From Nageia nagi (Eukaryota > Pinophyta), in NCBI GenBank assembly GCA_050084985.1, contig JBITNC010000002.1, positions 13,578,001-13,642,000 on the forward strand: 64,000 bases of DNA, written 5' to 3'. This document shows, piece by piece, positions 22,620 to 33,112 of this stretch (its first letter is position 1; each line of letters starts with the position of its first letter). Both the position numbers and the translations under genes were made by a program. The notes beneath the pieces were generated by a model. It did not search any database, was not told the origin of the DNA, and was given only the letters and a program-made list of their open reading frames with translations.

Positions 22620-22805
22620 AACCTTAGAACATTGTTAAATTTTATAGCTTCCATTATTCTTTGAATTGGAAGTCAATGTTCTTTTCCTATCATATCCCAT
22701 CCATTTCAACCCCTTAGAACATCGTTAAAAAGCTTCCATCATTCCTTGGGATCGAGAATAAGAAATTGCTCTTCCCTTTGAATTGGAAGTCGATGTTCTT
22801 CTCCC
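22620..22805 (+). repeat. Tandem pair of about 95 bp units in the E2 3' region
   Basis: The words CTTAGAACAT-GTTAAA, AGCTTCCAT-ATT and TTTGAATTGGAAGTC-ATGTTCTT occur in this order twice. Confidence 0.7.
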
Positions 22806-23279
22806 CTTTCCATTCATTATCATCTACCCATGAATTGAATGTGTGCTACATCTTGTTCCATATCCTTTTGTACATGTTATCATAAAATAAAAAGTATTAG
22901 TAGCCAAGTTTGGTAAATGATACAATCTAATACTACAATTTTTCAAATCATTATCCTTAAATTTGAAGATATTTAATAATATCCAAATCAACATCGATGA
23001 TTGAAATAACAATAAAACTAATAACAATAATCAAAGTACTTATTCGAACTTAGAGATACACCATCAATGTGTAGCACATCAAAGTACATTCATGATTAAA
23101 GTTTAAAATCATGCTTTTAAATTTCTCAAGAATGAATAACAAAATACATAATATATATCATCTACCATTATGTTGATCTTTGTAGCAAACTTGATTTTGT
23201 ATCACCATCTCGATAAACAAAGTAGAATTCATTTGTCTTGTTTTCAAGTCTTGTTCAACAAAAAACCTCAATCATGGAA

Positions 23280-25450
23280 AAACATGTTTCTAATGATTTT
23301 TGCAAGAAATGATAATGAAACCCATTATGCTAGGGCAAATAGTGGAATTATCAAACATTAAAATGTTATCTACTTTGAAAGGACTCCACGTCACATACAT
23401 GCTAATGGCAAAGAGCCTATGGAATAAAGTGTTCCATGAAATAGCATATGTAGGCAAGCATGAATACCTAGTAAGGTGTAGAACCTATTTTCAAAATACT
23501 TTGATTGCGAAAATTCAGAAAGTTTATGTTTGATTATAACTTGGGGCAACTATGATTGTCCATGACCTAAAGCAAATCATTTGCCTCTACCATCAACCAA
23601 CAAAATCAAGATTTAAAATATTCATACATAAGTTGATAAACTCAAGTGTATGAGTCTTGACTTAACCACTTACTAACCTCAAGTATATTATCACCTACTT
23701 ATGAGTCTAGTGGTATTTGTATAAGTCTACAATGATAACATATTAGTTTGTTTGTATCTTCTTAAGATACATGACTATGTTTGCTCACCACATCATGCCA
23801 TTAAAAAAAAAATAACCAAATAAACATGCAAACTCGATCATAAACAACTTCATCATGAATCCTTGATAGGACAAACACCATTTATTGTTTATGATCTTAC
23901 AATGAATCATGAACTTCCTAATTCAAATCATATGTCATGTTATGCATGTTTAATCATCACTTATTGTTATACATATTCAGGAAACCCTAGTCATCAAAAA
24001 GCATGATTCTAATGATTTTTACAAAACCTACCTTTCTAGAATAATAACATAATAATCAAAATTCAAATCAATGCACACAAAGGGGATTGCATGTCATATA
24101 CCTGACTCGGCTCCATACATTCCCTTGGGAATAAAACACAAGACACCCATGTAATGATATATGGAAACAAGCCTTTAGTACCTATTTGGTGTACAACCAA
24201 TGTGTGTTCAAAATACTTCAATTGCAAAGCTCAAGAAATCATACTTGGATAATTGGGGTGAATACAATTTCCCATGACCTAAAATCAAACCTTATATTCA
24301 CCTATAAATGATTGAAATAATAAGGTTAGAATCACTCGTACATTCATCTCACTTGTTCACTAGCTAATATGTATTAGTTTTTTGAACAGTCTATCATCAT
24401 CATCATTGACATCATTAGTTAGTTCAAAAGGGGCCATAATGCTAAGATCAACACCACAATCAAAGCAAGCCTACGATCACATAGTAAAACCATGGCTACA
24501 TCTCTCTTAAAATGTACCCAAAACATTGTTAAATATAAAATTGAAAGTTATATGTCTACTCACGGTTAAGGTAATTAAAATTACTTATAACCTAAAATAA
24601 GATATTTATGCTCAATATGATTCTAAAAGACTTATGCAAAAGATCATCACAAAACCCATTCTGCTGGGTCAAAAGCAGAGAAAAATAAAAGATGACTTGT
24701 ATATACAAAACAAGCTTCCTATCCCATACTCGCTTCGACATGCAGAGACAAACTAGAATCTTATCATGCAACTGCCATAAATAGCACACAGTTTGGAGAT
24801 AAACACAAGTGAAGTTTTGATATACAACATCACTATCTTAAAATTGTATACATCAAATAAGCTTACCATCACATACTCGCTTCGGTATGCAGGGACAAAC
24901 TAGAGTCTTGTCATGCAACTACCATAAATAGCACATAGTATGGAGATTGACACAAGTGTAGTTTTGATGTATGACAATATCATTTTCAAAATGTATCAAT
25001 TGCAAAAGTTAAAAAATCATATTCAGCCATGGCAAGGGCTATCCTCATGACAACATCGGATGATGAAATATGTATAAATAACAAGTTTTGATTTAGAGAA
25101 GCTATAATTATATCCTACTAAAAGATCTTAAGCTTTATATGAAAAAGATTTTGATGATATTTCTTAAATATATTGCTAACATTTACAAATATTAAAGGAG
25201 ATAAAATGTGATGTATCATTGTTACAGGAGATCATCTTGAAACCCTATTATCGGGACAAAGGATAACACCATCAAACTCATATACTAAAGAGGACTTATA
25301 CAGTACATGTGTGCTTAGACATGCAAAACAACATAATAGAAATGTCATGCAACTATCACATAAGCTCAACACATTATCATACCAAAAATAGTCACTTCTA
25401 AAGTATATTCAAATTTGTTTTCAAAACTACATCAAATGTAAAATGAAAAC
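23280..25450 (+). repeat. Degenerate tandem repeats, 0.6-0.7 kb units, with an inner 147 bp duplication
   Basis: Shared words recur in order: TTCTAATGATTTTT-CAA (23,290; 24,008), AACCC-TT-TGC-GGG-CAAA (about 23,318; 24,650; 25,240), TCAAAATACTT-AATTGC (23,500; 24,210; 24,985) and TTGGGGT/C followed by CATGACCTAAA (23,541; 24,252). Inside, 24,692-24,838 and 24,839-24,985 form a direct 147 bp duplication with TACTCGCTTCG and CATGCAACT-CCATAAATAG. Such 3' repeats are a known habit of Ogre/Tat elements. Confidence 0.7.
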
Positions 25451-25599
25451 ACATTTTATCATAATTTGATCAAAATTTTGATACATTTAAGAAATTGAGT
25501 CAAAATTTATATCATAAAAAATCAACAATGAATAATCAAGTGACAAAGCTTCTCATCCTATATTTTTAAAATCATCAACCGCATTTCTCGGTTGATAAT

Positions 25600-25615
25600 T
25601 CAAAAAGGGGCAAAA
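25600..25615 (+). promoter_or_regulatory. E2 polypurine tract
   Basis: CAAAAAGGGGCAAAA lies directly before the 3' LTR, the expected site for plus-strand priming. Confidence 0.85.
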
Positions 25616-26465
25616 TGTAGACACCTAAAAATGTCCCTTTTTAACTAGTAAACATTTAACTAATCATAACTATTTATACAAGCCTCAAACAAGCTTGAAA
25701 ACCTTATTATTGGATATCTCTCATCGATTACATGCAAAATGAGTGGTCACATGACCCCTTTTCGATAAAAATTGACTATTTGGCAGTCATTTTAACATTG
25801 TTATAAAAATGGAAAACCAGTCGCCGACGACCCAAAACAAACACTGACATTTTGAGCCAGTCACCGATGTTCGTATTCCAGTCACCAGTGACTTTGTAAT
25901 AGCCGAATAGAAGCCAAAATAGTGAGAGAAATTTGAAACATTTCAACTTTCCAAGATGAGGTGGATATAGGGGGTCAGTTACGACCTACGATGGCTGTTC
26001 ACTTCCTCTTACCAGCCTTTTGAGCATCTCACCCAAAATCTATAAATACAAGCTAATAAAAAGCAAATTAAGAGAGGATCTTGACCCATTTTTGGAGTAG
26101 GGTAATGCTACCAAAATCTTGTGAGCTCATACCTTTTATTGTTTTATGCTAGCTTCAATTTAATACATGTCATACATAGATACTTTGATGTTATTATCTT
26201 TTGCATGTGTGTAGGATTTACAGGTTGTTTATATCAAGGAGAGAAGCAAGTAAATCAAAAATAATGGAGATCTAATACTCTTATTTTGGCAAATGGCATT
26301 TGTAAAAGTCCCTTCCAAGGGCAAATTGTAGTTTGAGTTGAAAATCAATATCAATTTACAATTACAACATTTTTACCTATTTCATATAATTTGAGGTTCA
26401 ATGAAGATTGAAGAATAATTGTATTTCATGTTATTCTATATTCCAGCTCTATTTTCACTGTAACA
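25616..26465 (+). repeat. 3' LTR of element E2 (850 bp)
   Basis: It starts TGTAGACACC and ends CTGTAACA. It is co-linear with 15,008-15,857 and is followed by the CATAT duplication. Confidence 0.95.
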
Positions 26466-26470
26466 CATAT
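26466..26470. repeat. Target site duplication of E2, right copy (CATAT)
   Basis: This matches 15,003-15,007 exactly. Confidence 0.9.
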
Positions 26471-26639
26471 CATATGGTATAGTAGCATCATTTCATATGA
26501 ATATAGTGTAATTAGATTATTTCATATCATATGTTGGTACATTTGGATCATTTTATATCATATGGTGCACTTGATTATGAACATGCCTTTATCATTCATC
26601 ATTTGCATATATATTACACACACACACACACACATAGTG
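26471..26639. repeat. TTTCATATCATATGG cluster, right part, with a short CA run
   Basis: This continues the repeat cluster split by E2, with three to four degenerate copies. A (CA)n microsatellite of about 9 units sits at 26,616-26,634. Confidence 0.75.
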
Positions 26640-27120
26640 ATTGGTGATCTTCACTAGGCCATCCTTTAGGAGAATATGGTCAGCACCATAATTTGGCTCA
26701 CTATGATTCAACTTATGTGCTTTAGGTAATCAAGGAGAACATAGCTTGGAAACATTCTTTGATTTGGAAGGAATGCTTTCATGCAATGCCATTTTTTTAA
26801 AAATATGATTACTATGTGATAATTTCAAACTATTGTATAAATGCATAAAGTGGTGGCTAAAATCACCACTTTAAAGAATAATGAGATGGATTGATTGTTG
26901 GTTTAAGCCTCCTACATTAGTTCCTATAGAGGTGGTTTATAATCACCTCTTTTTGATATTGGATGATAATTTTTGGTGCCATATATCACCAGATATTAGA
27001 TACCACCTTAGAGAGTGGACTTCTGGTGGTAGTCTCATAGGTGATGGGTAGATAAGCATCAGTAAATATATTAGGTAGTGGTTTAAAACCAACCCCAAAA
27101 TCCCTTTTTAGTATTGTTTT
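26640..27120. mobile_element. CACTA-like transposon end, copy 1
   Basis: It aligns with 58,440-58,880 in several ordered blocks: GGCCATCCTTTAGGAG, a CACTATGATT word, TTTTTTAAAAATA, CATAGGTGATG and a closing GTGGTTTAAAACCAACC then CCTTTTTAGTATTG. It contains inverted repeats AAAGTGGTG/CACCACTTT (26,847-26,872) and AGAGGTG/CACCTCT (26,928-26,950). Dense GGTGG/CCACC subterminal repeats and a CTTGT-G-like tip suggest an En/Spm (CACTA) terminus. The other end and a target duplication were not found. Confidence 0.45.
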
Positions 27121-27851
27121 TCTTTTAATCATTATGAAAATATCATTTATCCAAAGGGATTCACTACTATAGGATGTTTCCTCTTCATTATGTACCATTG
27201 GAAATGTTGTAGAGGCTTGGTTTGGCTCTAATTATCAATTCTTAATTTTTACTATTAAGTATGCCATTATTTTCAATGAATTACTCTAGATCTAGTAAGG
27301 CTCCATAGTGCATGGCATCAGGATCCATCATATCAATTATATTAAAGTCTACATGGGAAGTGACACCAATATATGTGACTTTATGAACCTTTAATACTCC
27401 CTTGGTCTTATTGACTAACCCATTTGCTAATGCAATGTTAAAAGTAGAGGTTTGGAGTTGGAGGCATCATAATTCCTACCAAATCATTATAGGCATTATA
27501 TTGATGTCAACCCCAAGATCCAACGTCATGTTTGGCTAGATATCCATTGATATTGGTTTTGAGAAAAAGGGTTTATCCTTTCCATGATTTTATTTTTTAT
27601 GGCTAGGCTATTTTAAGTTGTATATATTCTTTTGTTCTAATATTTAGTGATTTATTTTAGTTTTATTAGCATGTCATCCTCTTTTGACATCGTACTAAAT
27701 TATTTCAAAAGTTTCATTTCTTCTTAGGTAAATTTGTTTCTAGATTCATCATGTGGTATGATCCCCATTTATTTTAGCATTTCTATAATGTCATGTATAG
27801 TTATAGTGATTTTATTATGTTTATTAGGGGTTAGGATATTTTTTGTTATAT
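27121..27851 (-). pseudogene. EX protease region (older Ty3/gypsy element, split by E3)
   Basis: Minus-strand reading gives INPFLKTNINGYLA, then DLGVDINIMPIMIW (active-site D-L-G, near 27,515), then FNIALANGLVNKTKGVLKV and HVDFNIIDM (27,430-27,330), the usual order of a plant Ty3/gypsy retropepsin. A frame change precedes the active site. The active-site T/S-to-L state and stops show it is dead. Its gag appears at 33.1-35.1 kb on the same strand, on the far side of E3, so E3 split this element. The CACTA-like end truncates it on the left. Confidence 0.75.
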
Positions 27852-28265
27852 TGTTAAGAACCCAGCAAAACTAAAAAGGGGGTTTTCCCTAAATACTACA
27901 AGAAATACTTATATACAAAATAATCACAAACTTACAATGGATCAAGTAAAGTGAATGAAATAAGATACTTAGAATTACAATAGATAATAGACAATAATAA
28001 ATTTATTGATAGTAATATGAATTGCAAGCCTCTTTGAGGGGGATTCCTCCCTACAACTCAAAAAGAGAAATGATTTTCCATGATTCTCTCTTTACCCTCT
28101 TACAAGTAATTATAGTCCTCCTACCCTAATTGGTAGTTTACATTTAAAATGGTGCTTTGCCTTACAAAATATGATGGTTCACATTACAAGTCAACATAAG
28201 CAAATAATTAAATTAACTAAATCATAAATAAACCTAAGTAAATGTTAGGATGTGGGATCCTAACA
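27852..28265 (-). repeat. 3' LTR of element E3 (414 bp)
   Basis: On the plus strand it starts TGTTAAGAACC and ends GGGATCCTAACA. It is the same length as 32,699-33,112 and clearly alike throughout. The flanks TATAT (27,847-27,851) and TATCT (33,113-33,117) form a probable target duplication with one change. Confidence 0.95.
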
Positions 28266-28299
28266 TGCCACCCCTCTTGAAAATAACTTTATCCTTAAA

Positions 28300-29350
28300 G
28301 CTAGAAATTTGTAATCTCTTCCTAAAGCTCATGTGCTTTTTCCCACATTTCATCTTTAGGTGCTAGCCCCCACCACTGGATCAAAACCTAGGTTATAGTA
28401 TGATGATGAAGGTTGAGGATGCATTTGTCTAAAATTACTTTACATTCAAATTCGATGAAGCCATCATTAGTGAAATTTGTTAACTCTAATTAAATATGAA
28501 CTTGTGATCCCAATAACTTTTTCAAACATGAAACATGAAATACAAGATGAACCTTGGAGGATATTAGTAACTCTAACTTATAAGTAGTAGGACCAATGCA
28601 TTGGAGAACTTTGTATGGGCCATAAAATTTTGAAGCCAATTTCTAAGGACCCTTAATCTTCAATGATTTCTATCTATATAGATGAAGTTGTAGGAATACT
28701 ATATCACTTGCTTGAAATTCCCATTCCACCTAACTCTGATCAACATGTTGCTTCATACGATGTTGAGTAGTCCATAAATTTTTCTAAGATGCTAAAGAAT
28801 ATATACTTGAGTATGTAAATCAGTATCAATTGCTTAGACTTTCATACTACCTAAGATATATGTTGCCACTATGGGTGATGCCTAAACATACAATGCCTCA
28901 TATGATGTCCTCTAAATAGTTTTAGAGTATGAGACAATCAATCAACTAGCACTAGAATAATGGATTTTCATTAAGACTTGGGAATATATTCAATGAATTC
29001 CATTGAAATATTAGTCCAAGTGTAGCTTGGGATAGGTAAGGGCTAAAGTAAAATAAGAGTGCCAAGTGTTTCACCTTTTTTCTACTAATAAACATCACAT
29101 TCGATAACAAATTTTTTGATTTCTTATTTAATTTTATCCTAATATAAATATTGAGACACTCTTTTATAGGTTTTAAGAAACTCCATGTGTTTGGTTGATG
29201 GTGCAGCATGCAATTCTTAAAGTATTGCTTCTCAATAGGAAGAAGTGGATGGCAATGTAATGCAGCCTTTGAAGCATAAAACTATATCTTGCCAAGAGAA
29301 ATTTGGTTTACTAGTAGGATCAATCTAGATTTGTTGAATTAATACTTGAA
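28300..29350 (-). pseudogene. E3 integrase
   Basis: On the minus strand CDVYQ-KKGETLG, then LLQPLPIPS, then SMEFIEYIPKS can be read across two frames at about 29,110-28,965. This is the C..C..K..-LQPLPIP..-W..ISMDFI..LP start of the core seen in short Ty3/gypsy elements. The rest of the core and the C-terminus are heavily broken; closer to the LTR, words like LGSQVHIQL-L (about 28,520) fit the C-terminal region. It would insert the cDNA. Confidence 0.65.
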
Positions 29351-29419
29351 TTAAGTCATATCTAAGTCATTCCTAATTCAATTACTCTAATCACTAGGGA
29401 TTGGTAGTGAAATTGCTTA

Positions 29420-30660
29420 AAGTACTGTACATGCCTCAAATTTGTGGTAAAGACCATCCATAATGATATTCTCTAAACCATTTCTATATACTATTTCATA
29501 GTCATACCCAAATAGTTTAATCACCTAGTTATGTTGTTTAGTTATCACAATTCATTATTTTAAAAAGTACATTAGACTATGTTGATCCATGCATACAATG
29601 AAATGTCGACCAATGAGGTAGAATCTCCATTTTGAATTGCATGAATTATTACCAACATCTCCTTTTTATAGGTAGATCTAGCCAAATTTTAGCTTGATAA
29701 TGCCTTGCTAGTGAAATCTAAGGATCTTCCCTCTTTCATCAACACTGCACCCAATCCTGCTCTAGAGGCATTGCTCTCAATGATAAATATTTTGAAAAAT
29801 ATGGCATGTTTAAAATAGGATTGGAACACATTACCTCCTTCAGTTTGTAGAAATATTCTTCAATAGCTAGTGACTAATTAAAGGAATCATGTTTGAGTAA
29901 TGATGTGAGTGAATCCATGATCTTCCCATAATTCTTTACAAATTTCTAGTAATAACCTGTTAGGCCAAGAAATCCTTACAGTCCCTTGAGTGATTTTGAA
30001 ATAGGCCAATCCTGCATGTTTACAATTTTATGTGGATCTACCTTGACTCCATCTTTAGAAATGACATGCCTTAAGTATTCAATCTTATGTAGACCAAAGG
30101 AACACTTGGATTTATTTTCATATGATTGATGTTCTTTAAGTAATTGCAAGTTTTGATCTAAGTATGCCAAATGATCCACTCATGTCTTGCTATAGATCAA
30201 AATGTCATTAAAGAAAACTAAAAGAAATTTGCAAAGATGAAGGAAAAATACTTGATTCATTAGAATTTGGAATGTTTAAGGAGCATTAGTAAGGCTAAAT
30301 GACATTACTAAAAATTTATAATGATCCCCATGTGTCCAAAAAGCTATTTTTAGAATATCTTCTTCACAGAGTTGGATCTGCTAATATCCAAATTGTAGAT
30401 CTAGTTTGAAGAAATATTTGGCTCCATGTGTCTCATCCAGCAGTTCATCAATGATAGAAATAGAGAATTCATATTTTATGATTACTTTGTTGAGAGCTCA
30501 AAATTCCATTCATAATTGCTAAGATCCATCCTTTTTTTGGACTAACATGATAGGTGAAGAGTATGGACTAACACTTCACCTGATAATCCCTTCTTTTAGC
30601 ATCTCCTAAACCAATGTTTCAATTTCATCTTTCAACAAACAAGGATAGTAGTAGGGCTAA
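29420..30660 (-). pseudogene. E3 reverse transcriptase and RNase H
   Basis: RT reads ELLDETHGAKYFFKLDLQFGY (30,450-30,390), then FSLTNAPXTFQ, then FFNDILIYSKT near 30,215-30,185, where YxDD is expected: one catalytic Asp is replaced by Asn. Then DHLAYLDQNLQLLKEHQ and LGLTGYYXKFVKNYGKI follow. The RNase H portion to about 29,420 is weakly readable. The D-to-N change is a G-to-A transition on the coding strand. TAG stops are frequent. Confidence 0.82.
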
Positions 30661-30949
30661 ATGTTGGGTGGTTGAATACCAAGGATAAGTTGTATAGTGT
30701 GGTCTTGAGGGAAGTTGGTGGGTAACCCTTTTAGTTATTTAAAAACCTTTTCATGACATGCCAATAGCTTTTGCAACTCTACTAATTCACCTCCCTATTG
30801 TATAGCTAGTTGTATTGCAAATAGTTATCCTACCATCCCATTTTTCCTTTTCAAACTAGCTTCTCCATCTGATGAGAACTTATAATATGTGATGGACCAA
30901 CACATAATCCAATGAGGTGATATGTACATCTTGTAATAGTAAACTTCAT

Positions 30950-31250
30950 CCATAATTTAAGGAATTTCCCTATTATATGTCCCAATGTTAAAAACCATTA
31001 AACTTCTAGGACCACATCACATTCTCCTAATGGAAAAACATACATATCACTTTTCATGTGATAATCACCCATATTGAGCTTAACATTGCAATATTTCCCC
31101 TTGCAAGAAATTCTACCTCCATTTCCAATCATTACTTCAAAATTATTTTGATGATGTATAAAATAATTAGCTTGTTTGACCACACCAGGGTCAATGAAAT
31201 TATGTGTACTTCCTAAGTCAAGTAAAATAATGAGGGACTAATTTTTGAAA
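30950..31250 (-). pseudogene. E3 aspartic protease
   Basis: Minus-strand reading: LDLGSTHNFIDPGVVKQANYF (about 31,215-31,150), where the active site D-L-G stands for D-S-G, then FEVMIGNGGRISCKGKYC and MYVFPLGECDVVLEV. The HNFID motif and LG-DVVL end are typical of plant Ty3/gypsy proteases. It is the gag-pol processing enzyme of E3, now dead. Confidence 0.8.
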
Positions 31251-31459
31251 TATCCATGAACCTACATTGTTTGGGGTGTCAAAATTACTACAAGGGCACT
31301 GCATGACATTGTAGGAACTTCTTCTCCAATTGTTTCAATATCATTAACTTCTTCCTAGACAATAGGCTTATCCTCTAAATCATCAAAAATATCAAGATTA
31401 AGTAGATACAACCTTTGTGTAGTACACCAATGGCTCGGTATGGCTCAGTGTGTAATTTT

Positions 31460-32401
31460 CATCATAATTATAGTGAAGATCCTTTGCTTTATGCTCATTC
31501 ATTTCCTCCTAACTAATTTTCTTAATTTGAAATGAATGGATAGGTTTAGGAGTAGCTTGAGAACCTTGAAGTTTTTTGAATGGTTGCTTCCCTTGTCTGC
31601 ATTGGGTATTGAATTTGGCCAACTTAATAGCTTGTATCATAGTGGTAGGATTAAACATTTTGAATTCTACCTTGATATCTTACTTTAGCCTAATAATTAA
31701 GTAACTCCTAAAAAAAGATTCATCTAATCCCTCTATGTGATTTACCAACTTTTAAAATTATGTTTGATATTCATTTACCATTTATGTTTGCCAAAGTTTT
31801 GTAAGGGCTCTTGTGAAATCCTCAAAATCACTTGAGAAAAACCTCACTAATAAAGTATTTGTAAAATCCCCCAACAAGGAGTCCCATTAGTTTTTTCAAA
31901 CCATTGGTACCACTAAATAGCCTCATACTCCAAATGGAAAGAAGCAACATGAACCTTTTGAACCTCAAGAACTTGATTTAGTGTAAAATATTGTTATGAT
32001 CTATAAATCTATCTCATTGGAACCTCTCCATAAAATCTTGGTAAACCTAAATTCATTTTTCACATAAGGATGAAGGCTTGGAGGCCTCTCATATGCACCT
32101 ATTGAACTTGTATTTGAGTATTATACCCTGAATATTATTGAAAACTTGTACCCCATCTAGTTTGGGATGAGGTTGGTTGTTGCAAAGCTATCTGAACTAC
32201 CTTGTGTACTTATAATAGACCTAAATGCATCGAGTCATATCTAGTGCCCAACCAAATAGGACTCTTTATCAATTGAATGAATTTTGCATTTATGCCTTGA
32301 AAAGCTGAGTTGATGTTGATTTCACCAAGGTGAGCTCAGATTTGTTTAATGACATGATCTATTTGTTTGAGAGTGGAATCTTGAGATCTTCTTCCCTCCA
32401 T
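31460..32401 (-). pseudogene. E3 gag
   Basis: Starts at ATG 32,401 (MEGRRSQDSTLKQIDHVIKQ). A capsid-like region (LPRFYGEVP, then VASFHLEYEA-W-QW) follows, then a knuckle remnant LHYNYDENYTLSH near 31,500, where CYNCDE--GH is usual; both Cys are lost by G-to-A. Many TAG stops. Built the particle in the ancestor. Confidence 0.7.
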
Positions 32402-32684
32402 GTGAAATACAAAATAGGTTCAAACTTACTATTTTTATTAACTACTATTTTTGGAAACTAAAAAAAGTGTATGGGTGATATATATTGAAATTATTAGCTC
32501 AAAGAAATATTAGGAATGGGCTAGGTCTCAATTGAGAAAAAAAATGCAATTTCTAGGATTCCACTTTGATTGGACATTTCAATATGCAAAAATTTGGGCA
32601 AATTTTTAGCTACAAAAAAGATAATATATAGCTTTTTCACTTGGTGGGATCATATAGAAATTCCCATAAGTAGCTAAAATCAAA

Positions 32685-32696
32685 GCTCTAATGCCA
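32685..32696 (-). promoter_or_regulatory. E3 primer binding site (initiator-Met type)
   Basis: GCTCTAATGCCA on the plus strand is two transitions from the complement of the TGGTATCAGAGC site, and lies 2 bp from the LTR. Confidence 0.85.
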
Positions 32697-32698
32697 CT

Positions 32699-33112
32699 TG
32701 TTAGGAACCTAGCAGAACTAAAAAGGGGTTTTTCCCTAAATACCGAAAGAAATGCTAAAATATGAAATAATTACAAATTCGCAATGCATCAAGTAAAGTC
32801 AATGAAAAAAGATACTCAGATTAACAATAGATAATAGAACATAATAACTTTACTGATATCAATATGAATTGTAGGCCTCTTCGAGGGGGCTTCCTCCTTA
32901 CAACTCAAAAAGAAAATTGATTTTCCAATATGCTCTCTTTATTCCTCTTATAAGTATTTAGAGTCCTCCTAGCCTAATTGGTGGTTTACATTCAAAATGG
33001 CACTTCACCTTACAAAATATGATGGTTCACATTATAAACTAACACAAGCAACAATTAAATTAACTAAAGCATAAATAAACCTAAGTAAATGTTAGGATGT
33101 GGGATCCTAACA
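32699..33112 (-). repeat. 5' LTR of element E3 (414 bp)
   Basis: It runs TGTTAGGAACC to GGGATCCTAACA and pairs with 27,852-28,265. Confidence 0.95.

Larger units (their letters stand above)
21175..25599 (+). other. E2 long 3' region, non-coding, repeat-rich
   Basis: No pol motif was seen. It contains a GC-richer paired block at 21,830-21,945, two 90-110 bp repeats at 22,620-22,805, and degenerate units of about 0.6-0.7 kb from 23,280 to 25,450 (see separate entries). Short open frames here are not supported as genes. Confidence 0.75.
15008..26465 (+). mobile_element. E2: RT-less Tat-like Ty3/gypsy element with ORF1, gag and protease
   Basis: The element is complete: CATAT duplication, 850 bp LTRs, PBS, 1.4 kb leader, ORF1 (17,255-18,370), a gag-protease frame (18,610-21,174), a 4.3 kb 3' region full of degenerate repeats, a polypurine tract and the right LTR. 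I found no reverse transcriptase, RNase H or integrase motif in either strand of 21.2-25.6 kb. It therefore looks non-autonomous, relying on an autonomous relative for pol, like described gag-only or LARD-type plant elements. The 5' ORF1 and 3' repeats match habits of the Ogre/Tat group. Whether pol was lost by deletion in this copy or in the whole family cannot be seen here. Confidence 0.88.
27852..33112 (-). mobile_element. E3: decayed Ty3/gypsy element, 5.26 kb
   Basis: 414 bp LTRs, a polypurine tract beside the left LTR (AAGAGGGGTGGCA on the minus strand, 28,266-28,278), and a PBS beside the right LTR (GCTCTAATGCCA at 32,685-32,696, minus TGGCATTAGAGC, close to the initiator-Met site TGGTATCAGAGC). 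Between them gag, protease, RT-RNase H and integrase follow in normal order on the minus strand. Every domain has stops. It sits inside EX, so it is younger than EX. Confidence 0.9.

Noticed and set aside
26616-26634. CRISPR-like or regulatory meaning of the CA run
   Set aside because: A plain microsatellite of about 9 units; no spacer structure.
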